Assembly (NCBI GenBank): GCA_035517115.1
Contig: DATIZL010000104.1
Span: 1-54,880 of the forward strand
DNA from: Hyphomicrobium_A sp035517115
Lineage (GTDB): Bacteria; Pseudomonadota; Alphaproteobacteria; Rhizobiales; Hyphomicrobiaceae
DNA: 54,880 nucleotides
Direction of reading: 5' to 3'
In this document: positions 8,480 through 16,751 of the stretch, in pieces
Layout: every line of letters starts with the position of its first letter
How positions within the stretch are numbered: position 1 is the first letter of the stretch
Made by a program: the position numbers and the translations under genes
Notes under the pieces: model-generated
Database searches by the model: none
The model's input: only the letters and a program-made list of their open reading frames with translations
Told to the model about the DNA's origin: nothing

Positions 8480-8881
8480 TCATTTCAGCCGGCGGGCTAC
8501 CCCGAGGCCCAAGAGGAAAGCTGCGCTGACCACCTGCAGCGCGACGGCCCTATTCGGCTCCTCGCCGACCGCTGCGGCGACTGCGGCAGCGACTGGCTCG
8601 GCGTTGCGATCGGCCTTTCCACGCTTGCGCTCGACGCGCTCGATCAGGCCCGGCAGCGCCAGGCAGGCGAGGCCAATCAGGAGGCACCCCGCCGAGATGA
8701 GCGCGACGGCGGCCACCGCGCCGACCTTCGGCTCCGCGAGCTGGTAGACGAGTATCAGCGCAGAGAAGAGGGCGCAGAGGAGGAAGATGCTCGCCACCGC
8801 CGTCCACACCACCCAGCGTGAGACGTTCTCGATGGCGATCGAGGTGGCGCGGGCCGCGTAGAGGACGGCGTCACCGATCAT
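8480..8881 (-). CDS. Small membrane protein, YqjE/holin-like
   Basis: This 133-residue protein has two strong hydrophobic segments (about residues 24-50 and 58-82), then a charged and Ala-rich linker, and a third weaker hydrophobic stretch near the C-terminus ending ARRLK. The ATG before IGDAVLYAARA follows a GGAGG ribosome site; a longer start is less likely. It lies directly after two DUF883-type (YqjD/ElaB) genes on the same strand. In enterobacteria YqjD is followed by YqjE, a DUF1469 protein with a paired transmembrane layout, so a YqjE-like role is inferred from context and topology. The sequence alone does not prove the family. Confidence 0.7.
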   Translation of the reverse strand: MIGDAVLYAARATSIAIENVSRWVVWTAVASIFLLCALFSALILVYQLAEPKVGAVAAVALISAGCLLIGLACLALPGLIERVERKRGKADRNAEPVAAAVAAAVGEEPNRAVALQVVSAAFLLGLGVARRLK

Positions 8882-8891
8882 GGGCCCTCCT

Positions 8892-9119
8892 TCACCGCCG
8901 AGCCAACACGGCAAGCACGAAGCCGATGCCGGCCGCGATGGCCGCGGCCTGCAGAGGATTGCGGCGGATCGAGACGATCAGCTTGTCGTATTGATCCTGC
9001 GCGAGTGTCTGCGCTTCATCGACGGCGAAAGAGACCTTTTCGCGCGCGGCGCTGGAGGGGTCGTCGTTGTTGGCGCGGGCGCCTCGCCCGGCGGAGCGAT
9101 TGGTCTGTCTACTGCTCAT
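8892..9119 (-). CDS. DUF883 (YqjD/ElaB-like) C-tail-anchored protein
   Basis: The 75-residue protein has a polar N-terminal half, a short helix ending in SIRRNPLQAAAIAAGIGF, and a C-terminal glycine-zipper membrane segment ending VLAVLARR. The RRNP motif just before the membrane segment is the mark of the ElaB/YgaM/YqjD family. E. coli members are inner-membrane proteins that bind ribosomes and are induced in stationary phase. The gene lies between the longer DUF883 paralogue and the YqjE-like gene, with gaps of about 10 bp, so the three are probably co-transcribed. Confidence 0.8.
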   Translation of the reverse strand: MSSRQTNRSAGRGARANNDDPSSAAREKVSFAVDEAQTLAQDQYDKLIVSIRRNPLQAAAIAAGIGFVLAVLARR

Positions 9120-9130
9120 GGCCGTCCCCT

Positions 9131-9421
9131 TCAGCGTGAGAGGATGAGGCCGACAACGAAGCCGAGGCCCGCCGCGATCAGGGCTGCCTGGGTCGGGTTG
9201 CGGCGGATGGCAGCCTCGATGTCGCCAAGCTTGTCCGCGGCCTTGTCCTGAACATCCTCGGCGCTCGCGCCAATCTGCTCGGCGGCAAGACGTTTGACGC
9301 TATCGGCGAGGGCGGCAATGTCGGCGCGCAGTGCGGCGATGCTGTCGCTGACATCGCTCGCGGCAGTGCGGTTGGGCGCGCCGGGATCAGAGCGGTTCGT
9401 GGTCGATGAGGCAAACTGCAT
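9131..9421 (-). CDS. DUF883 (YqjD/ElaB-like) membrane-anchored protein
   Basis: This 96-residue protein has a polar N-terminus, an amphipathic helix rich in Ala, Asp and Leu (about residues 23-60), the motif AAIRRNPTQAALIAAGLGF, and a C-terminal membrane anchor ending LILSR. It is a full-length family member and the first gene of a three-gene run. A GGAGG-type site precedes the ATG. The divergent intergenic region holds a GAAAC-N16-CGTT sequence resembling the EcfG stress sigma promoter, in keeping with the stress induction known for this family elsewhere. Confidence 0.82.
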   Translation of the reverse strand: MQFASSTTNRSDPGAPNRTAASDVSDSIAALRADIAALADSVKRLAAEQIGASAEDVQDKAADKLGDIEAAIRRNPTQAALIAAGLGFVVGLILSR

Positions 9422-9469
9422 TGGGATCCTCCTCTGAGGTCGTGTGCGGCGCTAATTTGACGCTCCGCT

Positions 9470-9494
9470 AACGCGGTCTTACCCTTTCCGTTTC
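9470..9494 (-). promoter_or_regulatory. EcfG-like promoter candidate (GAAAC-N16-CGTT)
   Basis: On the minus strand, GAAAC is followed after 16 bp by CGTT, about 49 bp upstream of the first DUF883 start. The alphaproteobacterial general stress sigma factor consensus is GGAAC-N16/17-CGTT, so there is one mismatch. The assignment is inference. Confidence 0.3.
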
Positions 9495-9569
9495 GCGCCG
9501 TTGGCAACTCTATGCCCGCTTCGGTCGCCCAAGAGGTTAGCAGAAACCGCCCCCGAGAAGGAGAGTGCG

Positions 9570-10082
9570 ATGGTGGACCCAGTCCGAGAGGTGGGCAACG
9601 CCGCCCCTTCCGCCCCGTCTGCTGATTGGATGCTCGATGAGCTTCGCCAGAGCATCACTTCGATCGCCGACGATCTTAAGCATGTTGCCGAGGCCCGCAC
9701 CCGCGCCGCCAAGGAGCAGGCGCAGGACAGCGCAGCGGCTCTCCGCCGAGGGATTCGTCAGGAGCCGTTCCTGGCCATAGCTATTGCTGCCGCGGCAGGG
9801 GCGGCGCTCGCTGTCGCCGCGATGCCGCGCTCGCGCCGCTCCTTCTCCCGCTGGGATGCGTGGAGACCTTCCATGCCGCCGGTCACCCGCGCCGATCTTT
9901 ACGATCTCGCCGACAGCGTGCAGCGCTCTGCCACGCGCGCCGCCAATTCGGTGCCGCTCTCCTCTTCGCTCGAGCGGCTTCTCGAGGCTCTCTCCAAGGC
10001 CGAGCCGGGCGCGCCGCTCACCGCCATCGTGGAGAAAGCGGGCGGTCTGATCCAGAGGCTGCGGTCGGCCGTCAAGATCTAG
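9570..10082 (+). CDS. Membrane-anchored protein with DUF883-like N-terminal half
   Basis: The 170-residue protein has a helical N-terminal half, a motif IRQEPFLAIAIAAAAGAALAV (about residues 61-81, compare RRNPxxA in DUF883) forming one membrane segment, then an Arg/Ser-rich cytoplasmic stretch and a helical tail. Unlike true YqjD proteins the membrane segment is central, leaving about 90 residues beyond it. The ATG before VDPVREVG follows an AAGGAG site. It is divergent from the DUF883 gene run and may share regulatory DNA with it. Function is unknown. Confidence 0.7.
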   Translation: MVDPVREVGNAAPSAPSADWMLDELRQSITSIADDLKHVAEARTRAAKEQAQDSAAALRRGIRQEPFLAIAIAAAAGAALAVAAMPRSRRSFSRWDAWRPSMPPVTRADLYDLADSVQRSATRAANSVPLSSSLERLLEALSKAEPGAPLTAIVEKAGGLIQRLRSAVKI

Positions 10083-10113
10083 CGCGCTCACATCCCGTTA
10101 AGAACTCGCGGCA

Positions 10114-10133
10114 GGCGCCCCAAAAAAGGCGCC
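10114..10133 (+). terminator. Short GGCGCC hairpin after the membrane protein gene
   Basis: Two GGCGCC blocks separated by an A-rich 8-base loop can pair about 30 bp after the stop. There is no U-run, so this is a weak terminator candidate. Confidence 0.3.
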
Positions 10134-10248
10134 CGCGTCGCTTGCGGCCGCGCGCTCGAGCGCTTAGACAGCCGCAAGGTGCACGCGTCATCAAGAAATT
10201 GAGCGTAGAACACCCGATCCGGCAGCCCGGGGAGCCGACTTAACAGCG

Positions 10249-10866
10249 ATGGCGAAAGCTTCCATTCACCTGCACAAGGGCGACCTCCCCGCCGGCCTCG
10301 GTTTCGGCAACAGCGTCGCGGTCGACACCGAGACGCTGGGGCTCAACGTCAACCGCGACCGCCTCTGCCTCATCCAGCTCTCGGCCGGCGACGGCAGCGC
10401 GCACCTCGTGCAGTTCGACGGCGTCTACGACGCTCCGCGCTTGAAGGCGCTGCTCACGGACCCCTCCGTGCTCAAGATCTTCCACTTCGCGCGCTTCGAC
10501 ATCGCGGTCCTGGAGAAGTACCTCGGCGTCGAGACCGCGCCGCTCTACTGCACCAAGATCGTCTCCAAGCTCGTGCGCACCTACACCGACCGCCACGGGC
10601 TCAAAGACCTCGCGGGCGAGCTCTTGGGCATCGAGATCTCCAAGCAGCAGCAGAGCTCCGACTGGGGCGCCAAGGAGCTCTCCCAGCAGCAGCTCGCCTA
10701 CGCGGCCTCCGACGTGCTCCACCTGCATGCGCTGAAGGAAAAGCTCGACATCATGCTCGAGCGCGACAACCGGCGCGCGTTCGCGGACGCCGCGTTCCGC
10801 TTCCTGCCCGTGCGCGCCAAGCTCGACCTCGCCGGCTTCGGCGAGGAGGACATCTTCTCCCATTAA
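10249..10866 (+). CDS. RNase D-like 3'-5' exonuclease (DEDDy), single domain
   Basis: This 205-residue protein consists of just the 3'-5' exonuclease domain. The DEDDy residues are visible: VDTETLGL (Exo I, about residues 26-28), HFARFDIAVL (Exo II, about residue 84) and YAASDVLHL (Exo III, about residues 151-155). It lacks the HRDC domains of classical RNase D (about 370 residues), as do the short ribonuclease D proteins common in alphaproteobacteria. It probably trims RNA 3' ends. It lies just upstream of the LPS transport genes, with 132 bp between, a conserved arrangement in many Rhizobiales. The ATG follows a GC-rich leader without a strong ribosome site. Confidence 0.9.
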   Translation: MAKASIHLHKGDLPAGLGFGNSVAVDTETLGLNVNRDRLCLIQLSAGDGSAHLVQFDGVYDAPRLKALLTDPSVLKIFHFARFDIAVLEKYLGVETAPLYCTKIVSKLVRTYTDRHGLKDLAGELLGIEISKQQQSSDWGAKELSQQQLAYAASDVLHLHALKEKLDIMLERDNRRAFADAAFRFLPVRAKLDLAGFGEEDIFSH

Positions 10867-10998
10867 CCTCGACGCCCGCGGGCTTTCCGCCTTCTGGGGC
10901 AGGCGCGCCTTAGGTCCCAATAACACCCCAATTAGCGGGGATTCTTGCGGCCTACGGCCGTGATCCGGTATTCCTGGGCCGTATCCTAAAAAGAGCGC

Positions 10999-12987
10999 AT
11001 GGCGACGACCACCAACCTCGAGCCGGACAGCGGATGGGAGCTGCTCCCCGCGTTCGGCACCCCGACGGCGAGCGATCGGCTGAAGAGCTTTTCGCGCGCG
11101 CGCCGGCACACGCGCGCCGTCAGGTTCCTGCGCCTTATGCTCCCACTGTGCGCCGCGGGTGTGGTCGTCCTCTACGTCGGCAGCGTGCTCGAGACCATCG
11201 GCTGGGTGAAGAGCGTACCCAAGATCCAGATACCGCAGATCATCCCCGACAAGCTCACGATGGATAACCCCCACTACGAGGGGTTCAATAGCGACGGCGG
11301 CAAGTACGTGGTGACGGCCAAGACCGCCGTGCAGGAGCTCGCCGACACCGACCACGTGAAGCTCAACGAGATCAACGGCGACCTCATCGACGTCAACAAG
11401 GTGAAGACCAACCTCAAGGCGGCGCACGGACTCTATAACACCAAGTCCGCCGAGCTCGAGATGTTCGACGGCATCGACATAGCCTCCGACAACGGCATGC
11501 GCGCCAAGCTCTCGCGCGCCACCGTGTTCACCAAGCAGAACGTCATCGTCTCCAAGGAGCCAGTGGAGGTGGGGACGCCGACCGCCACCATCCGCTCGAA
11601 GGAGATGACCCTGCACAACAAGACGCACGAGGCGACGTTCTTGAACGAGGTGGTGGCCCACCTCGTGCCCGATCAAAAGACACCGACGCCGGCGGCACCC
11701 GCCGCGGGGGCGCCCGCGCCTGCGCGCGCCGCGGCGACGCCCATGATCAGCGCCGGCAACGGTCCCATCGACGTGACCGCAAACCGGCTCGACATCGACG
11801 ACGTCAAGAAGACCGCGATCTTCACCGGCGAGGTGCGCGCGGTGCAGGGGGATTCGACGCTGGAGACGGCCGGCCTCGAGGTCGAGTACGAAAGTCAGCA
11901 GACGCCGGGATCGAGCGCGCTTGCCGCGGGCAGCAAGGTCCACCGCATCAAGTCGCCGACGCCGGTCGTCATGACGCGGGCCCCGCACGACCGCGTCGAG
12001 GCGAAGAGCCTCGACTTCGATGCGCAGTCGGAAGTCGCGCTTCTGACCGGCGACGTGGTGATGACGTCGGGCACCGACCGCCGCGTCACCGGCGCGGCCG
12101 CCACCGTCGACCAGAAGGACGACACCGTGCTCATCACCGGCAACGTCGTCGCCGTGCAGGGCCGCAACAATCTCAAGGGCGAGCGTCTCTTCGTGGAGCG
12201 CGCCACCGGGCGCACGCAGCTCACCTCTCCTGCCTTGCCGGGCGAGCAGAAGGCGGGCCGCATCACCGCGCGCTTCTACCGGACGGATTCGCAGATCGCG
12301 CAGGCGATGAAGAAGCAGAAGGAGGCGGTAGCGGCGGCCGCGGCCGGGTCGGTCACCGTGTTCAAGACCGACCCCAGCGCGCCGATCGACGTGGAGGCCG
12401 ACCGGCTCGACGTCGACGATCAGGCCAAGGTCGCGACCTTCCGCGGCGACGTGCACGCCGTGCAGGCCGGCTTCACCGTGCGCACCTCCGAGATGCGCTC
12501 GCACTACAGCGGCAACGCGGGGCTCGCCCAGCAGCTCAACGCCACCGAGCCGCACCCCCCGGCGCAGCTCACCCGCATCGAGGCGCGCGGCAAGGTCATC
12601 GTCACCTCGCAGAACGGCCAGGACGCCACCGGCGACTGGGCCGACTTCGACGTGAAGGAGAACAAGGTCACGCTCGGCGGCGACGTCGTGCTGACACAGG
12701 AGAAGAACGTCGTGCGCGGCACCCGCCTCGTCATCGACATGGTGACGGGCGAAAGCGTCATTCACAACGATCCTGCCGCCGCCTGGTCGGCGACCGCCGC
12801 GCCGAAGGACGACGCCTCGGGGAAGGGCTTTGTGGTGCAGGGCCCGGCAATCGGCGGCCGCCCGAGCGCGATTTTTTACCCTCATAAGAAAAATGACCAA
12901 GAAAAGAACAAAGAAGCGCCGCCGGCGGATTCTCCGGCGCCCCAGGGTCAGGTGGACGGCTGGCAGGCCACAAGCCCCGCACCCTGA
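10999..12987 (+). CDS. LptC-LptA-LptA fusion, LPS transport periplasmic bridge protein
   Basis: The 662-residue protein joins three OstA/LptC-type beta-jellyroll regions. After a cytoplasmic N-terminus there is one membrane anchor (about residues 43-64), then an LptC domain to about residue 225, a Pro/Ala linker (about 230-250), a first LptA domain from GPIDVTANRLDIDD (about 255) and a second from APIDVEADRLDVDD (about 460). The last 30 residues are polar low complexity. Separate LptC and LptA are each usually about 190-220 residues. Together they carry LPS across the periplasm from the LptBFG transporter to LptD. lptB follows, in agreement. The fusion would tether the whole bridge to the inner membrane. 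No separate lptA gene is seen here. Confidence 0.88.
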   Translation: MATTTNLEPDSGWELLPAFGTPTASDRLKSFSRARRHTRAVRFLRLMLPLCAAGVVVLYVGSVLETIGWVKSVPKIQIPQIIPDKLTMDNPHYEGFNSDGGKYVVTAKTAVQELADTDHVKLNEINGDLIDVNKVKTNLKAAHGLYNTKSAELEMFDGIDIASDNGMRAKLSRATVFTKQNVIVSKEPVEVGTPTATIRSKEMTLHNKTHEATFLNEVVAHLVPDQKTPTPAAPAAGAPAPARAAATPMISAGNGPIDVTANRLDIDDVKKTAIFTGEVRAVQGDSTLETAGLEVEYESQQTPGSSALAAGSKVHRIKSPTPVVMTRAPHDRVEAKSLDFDAQSEVALLTGDVVMTSGTDRRVTGAAATVDQKDDTVLITGNVVAVQGRNNLKGERLFVERATGRTQLTSPALPGEQKAGRITARFYRTDSQIAQAMKKQKEAVAAAAAGSVTVFKTDPSAPIDVEADRLDVDDQAKVATFRGDVHAVQAGFTVRTSEMRSHYSGNAGLAQQLNATEPHPPAQLTRIEARGKVIVTSQNGQDATGDWADFDVKENKVTLGGDVVLTQEKNVVRGTRLVIDMVTGESVIHNDPAAAWSATAAPKDDASGKGFVVQGPAIGGRPSAIFYPHKKNDQEKNKEAPPADSPAPQGQVDGWQATSPAP

Positions 12988-13075
12988 GGCTAAGACGCAG
13001 ATTGACACCGCCCCCGAAGGGGGCACCATGGCCATCCGGCCCGTTTCTTGCTAGCAGCCCGAGGTTCTCCAAGCC

Positions 13076-14068
13076 GTGCTCAAAATCCTGTCCTTCGGAT
13101 CCAAGCGCACCCGCGAAGAGCCGCCGTACGCGGAGCCGGCCTATCCGGAGCCGCCCTATCCCGACCAGGGCTACGGCGAGGCGGGTTATCCCGAGCCCTA
13201 CCCCGATCAGCGCTACCTCGAGCAGCCGCAGCCCTATCCGGCCGAACCCTACCCGCCGCAGCCGTGGCATGACGGACAGCCGCACCCCGGCACCGCACTT
13301 GCACCCGTGGGCGCCGCCTTCGAGGAGCCGCTCGATGCGGAGGGCTGGCTCGCCGTCCATCACGTCAAGAAGAGCTACAAGAAGCGCCTCGTCGTGCGCG
13401 GCGTCAGCCTGGCGGTCGCGCGCGGCGAGTCCGTCGGCCTGCTCGGCCCCAACGGCGCCGGCAAGACGACCGTGTTCTACATGATCACCGGGCTCGTGCC
13501 CGCGGATGAAGGCACCATCTCCATCGACGGCGCCGACGTGACGCGGCTGCCCATGTACCGCCGCGCCCGCCTCGGTATCGGCTACCTGCCGCAGGAAGCC
13601 TCCATCTTCCGCGGCCTGACGGTCGAGCAGAACATCATGGCGGTGCTGGAGATCGTCGAGTCCTCGGCCAAGCAGCGCCGCATCAAGCTCGACAGTCTGC
13701 TCGACGAATTCCGCATCGGCCACCTGCGCAAGTCGCCCTCGATCGCACTATCGGGCGGTGAGCGTCGGCGCTGCGAGATTGCGCGCGCGCTCGCCTCGGG
13801 CCCTTCCTTCATGCTGCTCGACGAGCCGTTCGCCGGCATCGATCCCATCGCGGTGGGCGACATTCAGCAGCTGGTGCGCCACTTGACCGAGCGCGGCATC
13901 GGCGTGCTCATCACCGATCACAACGTGCGCGAGACCCTGAGCCTGATCGACCGCGCCTACATCATCTACGATGGTCAGGTTCTGACACAGGGTAAGCCTG
14001 AGGAAATCATAGCCAATGACGACGTGCGGCGAGTGTACCTCGGTGACATGTTCGTTAACACGCGCTGA
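13076..14068 (+). CDS. lptB: LptB, LPS export ABC transporter ATPase, with Pro/Tyr-rich N-terminal extension
   Basis: Residues from about 90 onward form a complete ABC ATPase: Walker A GPNGAGKTT, signature LSGGERRRCEIARAL, Walker B FMLLDEPFAGIDP and a switch His in ITDHNVRE. It powers extraction of LPS from the inner membrane with LptFG. LptB is normally about 240-260 residues. This one has 330 because of an extension made of repeated Pro-Tyr-Pro-Glu/Asp units (for example AYPEPPYPDQ). The GTG start has a GAGG site some 11 bp upstream. A start inside the domain near GWLAVHHVKK would need a codon not seen at the right place, so the extension looks real. It follows the lptC-lptA fusion and precedes rpoN, the usual order. 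Confidence 0.93.
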   Translation: MLKILSFGSKRTREEPPYAEPAYPEPPYPDQGYGEAGYPEPYPDQRYLEQPQPYPAEPYPPQPWHDGQPHPGTALAPVGAAFEEPLDAEGWLAVHHVKKSYKKRLVVRGVSLAVARGESVGLLGPNGAGKTTVFYMITGLVPADEGTISIDGADVTRLPMYRRARLGIGYLPQEASIFRGLTVEQNIMAVLEIVESSAKQRRIKLDSLLDEFRIGHLRKSPSIALSGGERRRCEIARALASGPSFMLLDEPFAGIDPIAVGDIQQLVRHLTERGIGVLITDHNVRETLSLIDRAYIIYDGQVLTQGKPEEIIANDDVRRVYLGDMFVNTR

Positions 14069-14113
14069 CATAGATCGGCTGGCGCGGTCGAGGGGATGTC
14101 AGGGTTAGGGCGC

Positions 14114-15658
14114 ATGGCGCTTTCGACAAAGCTCGAGCTCAGACAAGGCCAGCAGTTGGTGATGACACCCCAACTGCAGCAGGCGATCCGTCTCCTGCAG
14201 CTCTCCAACATGGAGCTGATGGCCTACGTCGACAGTGAGCTCGAGCGCAATCCGCTGCTCGAGCAGGACGATGGCGCCGACAGTGCGCCGCGCGCGGACG
14301 AGGAGGCCCCGGAGTTCGCGAAGGCCGAGGAGCAGGCCCCGGTGCAACCCGCACAGGAGGAGAGCTGGCTCGACCTCGGCAACAAGTCGGTCGCCGACGC
14401 GGAAAGCACCTACGATACCGACTACGACAACGTCTACCCCGACGCTGCCCCCGCGGAAGCGGCGGGCGCCGACAACGCTTCGGGCTGGGCCTCGTTGCGC
14501 CAGCGCGGCTCCGGCTCGGACGACGAGGTCAACATCGAGGCCTTCGTCGCCAACGACGTTTCGCTGCGCCAGCACTTGAGCGAGCAGCTGCCGCTCGTCC
14601 TGAAGGAGCCAGCGGAGCGGCTCATCGGCCAATACCTGATCGACATGGTCGACGAGGCGGGCTACCTGCCGGCCGATTTGAGCGCGCTGCCCGAGAAGCT
14701 CGGCGCGCCCCAGGGGCTCATCGACCACGTGCTGTCGAGCCTGCAGTCGCTCGACCCGCCGGGGGCGTTCGCGCGCTCGCTGCAGGAATGCCTCGCGCTC
14801 CAGCTCAAGGACCAGAACCGCTTCGATCCCGTCGTCGCCGCCTTTCTCGACAACCTGCACTTGCTCGCCAGCCACAACTTTGCCGCGCTGAAGAAGGCGG
14901 TCGGCGTGGAGATGGACGAGCTCATGGAGATCGTCGCGGAGATCAAGCGGCTGAACCCCAAGCCGGGTCTGCAGTACGGCTCGGTGCAAATGCAGCCCGT
15001 GGTCCCCGACGTGCTGGTCAGGCCGGCGCCCGACGGGAGCTGGATCGTCGAGCTCAACAGCGACACGCTCCCGCGCGTGCTCGTCAACCGCAACTACCTC
15101 ACCTGCGTGCCGAAGGGGGGCGCCTCCGCGCAGGACCGCAACTACCTGCTCGAGTGCCTGCAGACCGCCAACTGGCTGGTGAAAAGCCTCGACCAGCGCG
15201 CGCGCACCATCCTTCGGGTGGCGCAGGAGATCGTACGCCAGCAGGACGGGTTCTTCACCCATGGCGTCCAGTACCTGCGCCCCTTGAACCTGCGCACGGT
15301 GGCGGACGCCATCTCCATGCACGAATCGACGGTGTCGCGCGTCACCTCCAACAAGTACATGTCGACGCCGCGCGGCATCTTCGAGCTCAAATACTTCTTC
15401 ACCTCGGCCATCGCCTCGGCCGAGGACGGGGAGGCGCACTCCTCCGAGGCCGTGCGCCACCGCATCAAGCAGATGATCGACGGCGAGACGCCCTCAACCG
15501 TGCTCTCCGACGACAAGATTGTGGAGAAGCTGAAGTCCGACGGCATCGACATCGCACGCCGCACCGTCGCCAAGTACCGCGAGGCGATGCGGATCCCCTC
15601 CTCCGTGCAGCGCCGGCGCGACAAGCGCCTCACAGAGCGGGTGGAGCGGCCGCATTAA
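14114..15658 (+). CDS. rpoN: RNA polymerase sigma-54 factor
   Basis: The 514-residue protein has the Gln/Leu-rich activator-interacting region I at its N-terminus (MALSTKLELRQGQQLVMTPQ region), an acidic region II (about residues 50-130), the core-binding domain, and at the C-terminus the RpoN box ARRTVAKYRE preceded by the helix-turn-helix. Sigma-54 directs transcription of nitrogen and other activator-dependent genes. The second ATG (MALSTK) was chosen because the family begins there and AGGG sites lie 3-10 bp upstream. An ATG six codons earlier has its purine run touching the start. rpoN lies after lptB and upstream of ptsN, but the hpf gene usually found between is absent. Confidence 0.97.
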   Translation: MALSTKLELRQGQQLVMTPQLQQAIRLLQLSNMELMAYVDSELERNPLLEQDDGADSAPRADEEAPEFAKAEEQAPVQPAQEESWLDLGNKSVADAESTYDTDYDNVYPDAAPAEAAGADNASGWASLRQRGSGSDDEVNIEAFVANDVSLRQHLSEQLPLVLKEPAERLIGQYLIDMVDEAGYLPADLSALPEKLGAPQGLIDHVLSSLQSLDPPGAFARSLQECLALQLKDQNRFDPVVAAFLDNLHLLASHNFAALKKAVGVEMDELMEIVAEIKRLNPKPGLQYGSVQMQPVVPDVLVRPAPDGSWIVELNSDTLPRVLVNRNYLTCVPKGGASAQDRNYLLECLQTANWLVKSLDQRARTILRVAQEIVRQQDGFFTHGVQYLRPLNLRTVADAISMHESTVSRVTSNKYMSTPRGIFELKYFFTSAIASAEDGEAHSSEAVRHRIKQMIDGETPSTVLSDDKIVEKLKSDGIDIARRTVAKYREAMRIPSSVQRRRDKRLTERVERPH

Positions 15659-16276
15659 GCAATACCAGAGGTGGATGGTAAGGAGCCGCGGCAAGGCTTG
15701 TTCGCGCCGGCGGTCTGCTCTATAGGCTGGGGCCAACGCGCCGACCTCAACCGGAGCCTGCAAACCGGGCCCGGCGAGAACAGCAGCACCCGAATCGCTC
15801 AACTTTTGTGTCGCTCTGTGTCAGGGCTTTGCCGTGGCCCCGTTTTTGCTGTGCTAAAGGCTCGGGGTGGGCCCGGACTTCGGAGCGGTAGCGCACCGTT
15901 TTCGACTTGCAGGGCGGAGGGAACGAGGCAACGGTCCTACTGTGTTATGGCTCGCAAATGGCCCTGCGAGGACGTCGTCCGGGTCTTGAGCCTTGCAGTT
16001 GGGGACCGGAAGTCGCATCTGGTGATGGTCAAGCTGGCCCGGAGGGGCGGCACGTTGTGCAAGTTTGTTGTGCAGCTTGACCTTGTCGGTGCCATTTTTT
16101 TGGTTTTTCACGTTCGTGGCCACTGTGATGGGGGTGCCTTTTGGGGTTGCCCGAATCTGTTCGGACGACAAAAGTTTGGAAGTTCATCGGTGCTAGAGTG
16201 ACGGCAGACTTCCCGGCGCGGCTGCGCGCGAACGCGGCGCTTAGAGCGCCGCAACAGGGTGGGATGGGAGTTTAAT
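15659..16276. other. About 600 bp without a recognisable gene between rpoN and ptsN
   Basis: In related bacteria this interval normally holds the ribosome hibernation gene hpf. Here neither strand yields a protein resembling HPF. The longest open stretches (176 codons forward, 105 codons reverse from TTG) have Cys-, Gly- and Arg-rich or low-complexity content and no ribosome site. Base composition is less GC-biased than the flanks and includes T-runs (near 16095-16110). The 3' part probably holds the ptsN promoter. A structured RNA is possible, but none was recognised. Confidence 0.5.
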
Positions 16277-16741
16277 ATGGATCTCTGCGATCTGCTGGCC
16301 CAGGACGGCATCATCGCCTCGCTGCAGGCGACGAGCAAGAAGCACGCTCTGCAGGAGCTTGCGAGCATCGCCTCGGAGCGGACCGGGCTCGATGCGCGCG
16401 AGATCTTCAACACGCTACTGCAGCGCGAGCGGCTCGGCTCGACGGGGCTCGGCCGCGGCATCGCGATCCCGCACGTGAAGCTTGCGGGCTTGAAGCGCAT
16501 CTTCTGTTTGTTCGCGCGTCTCGACGAGCCCGTCGACTACGAGTCGCACGACGGCGAGCGGGTCGACCTGATCTTCCTGTTGCTCGCGCCCGAGCACGCG
16601 AGCGGCGACCACTTGAAGGCGCTCGCCTCGATTTCGCGCGTGGTACGGCTGCCGTCGGTGATCGAGGAGCTGCGCAGCGCCTCCGACGTTCCTGCCCTGC
16701 GCTCCGCGCTCACCACCATGGTGCCGTCGCACGCGGCCTGA
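16277..16741 (+). CDS. ptsN: PtsN, EIIA-Ntr phosphotransferase regulatory protein
   Basis: This 154-residue PTS EIIA-2 domain protein has the phosphorylated histidine in GIAIPHVKL (about residue 66) preceded by the RERLGSTGLG motif. EIIA-Ntr is phosphorylated by the nitrogen PTS (EINtr, NPr) and regulates potassium and nitrogen responses rather than sugar import. The ATG before DLCDLLAQ follows GGGAG at about 7 bp; an ATG six codons earlier overlaps that site. It lies downstream of rpoN as in most proteobacteria and is convergent with uppP, the stops being about 10 bp apart. Confidence 0.96.
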   Translation: MDLCDLLAQDGIIASLQATSKKHALQELASIASERTGLDAREIFNTLLQRERLGSTGLGRGIAIPHVKLAGLKRIFCLFARLDEPVDYESHDGERVDLIFLLLAPEHASGDHLKALASISRVVRLPSVIEELRSASDVPALRSALTTMVPSHAA

Positions 16742-16751
16742 TGGCTGCGGC

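Noticed and set aside
10240..13035. A 931-codon open frame on the minus strand opposite the LPS transport genes
   Set aside because: It is antisense to the clear RNase D-like and LptC-LptA frames, is rich in Arg, Gly, His and Val as expected of a mirror frame in high-GC DNA, and has no recognisable domain.
15671..16201. Forward 176-codon and reverse 105-codon frames in the rpoN-ptsN gap as a possible hpf or new gene
   Set aside because: Neither resembles HPF, neither has a convincing ribosome site, the reverse one starts at TTG, and composition is unlike neighbouring genes.
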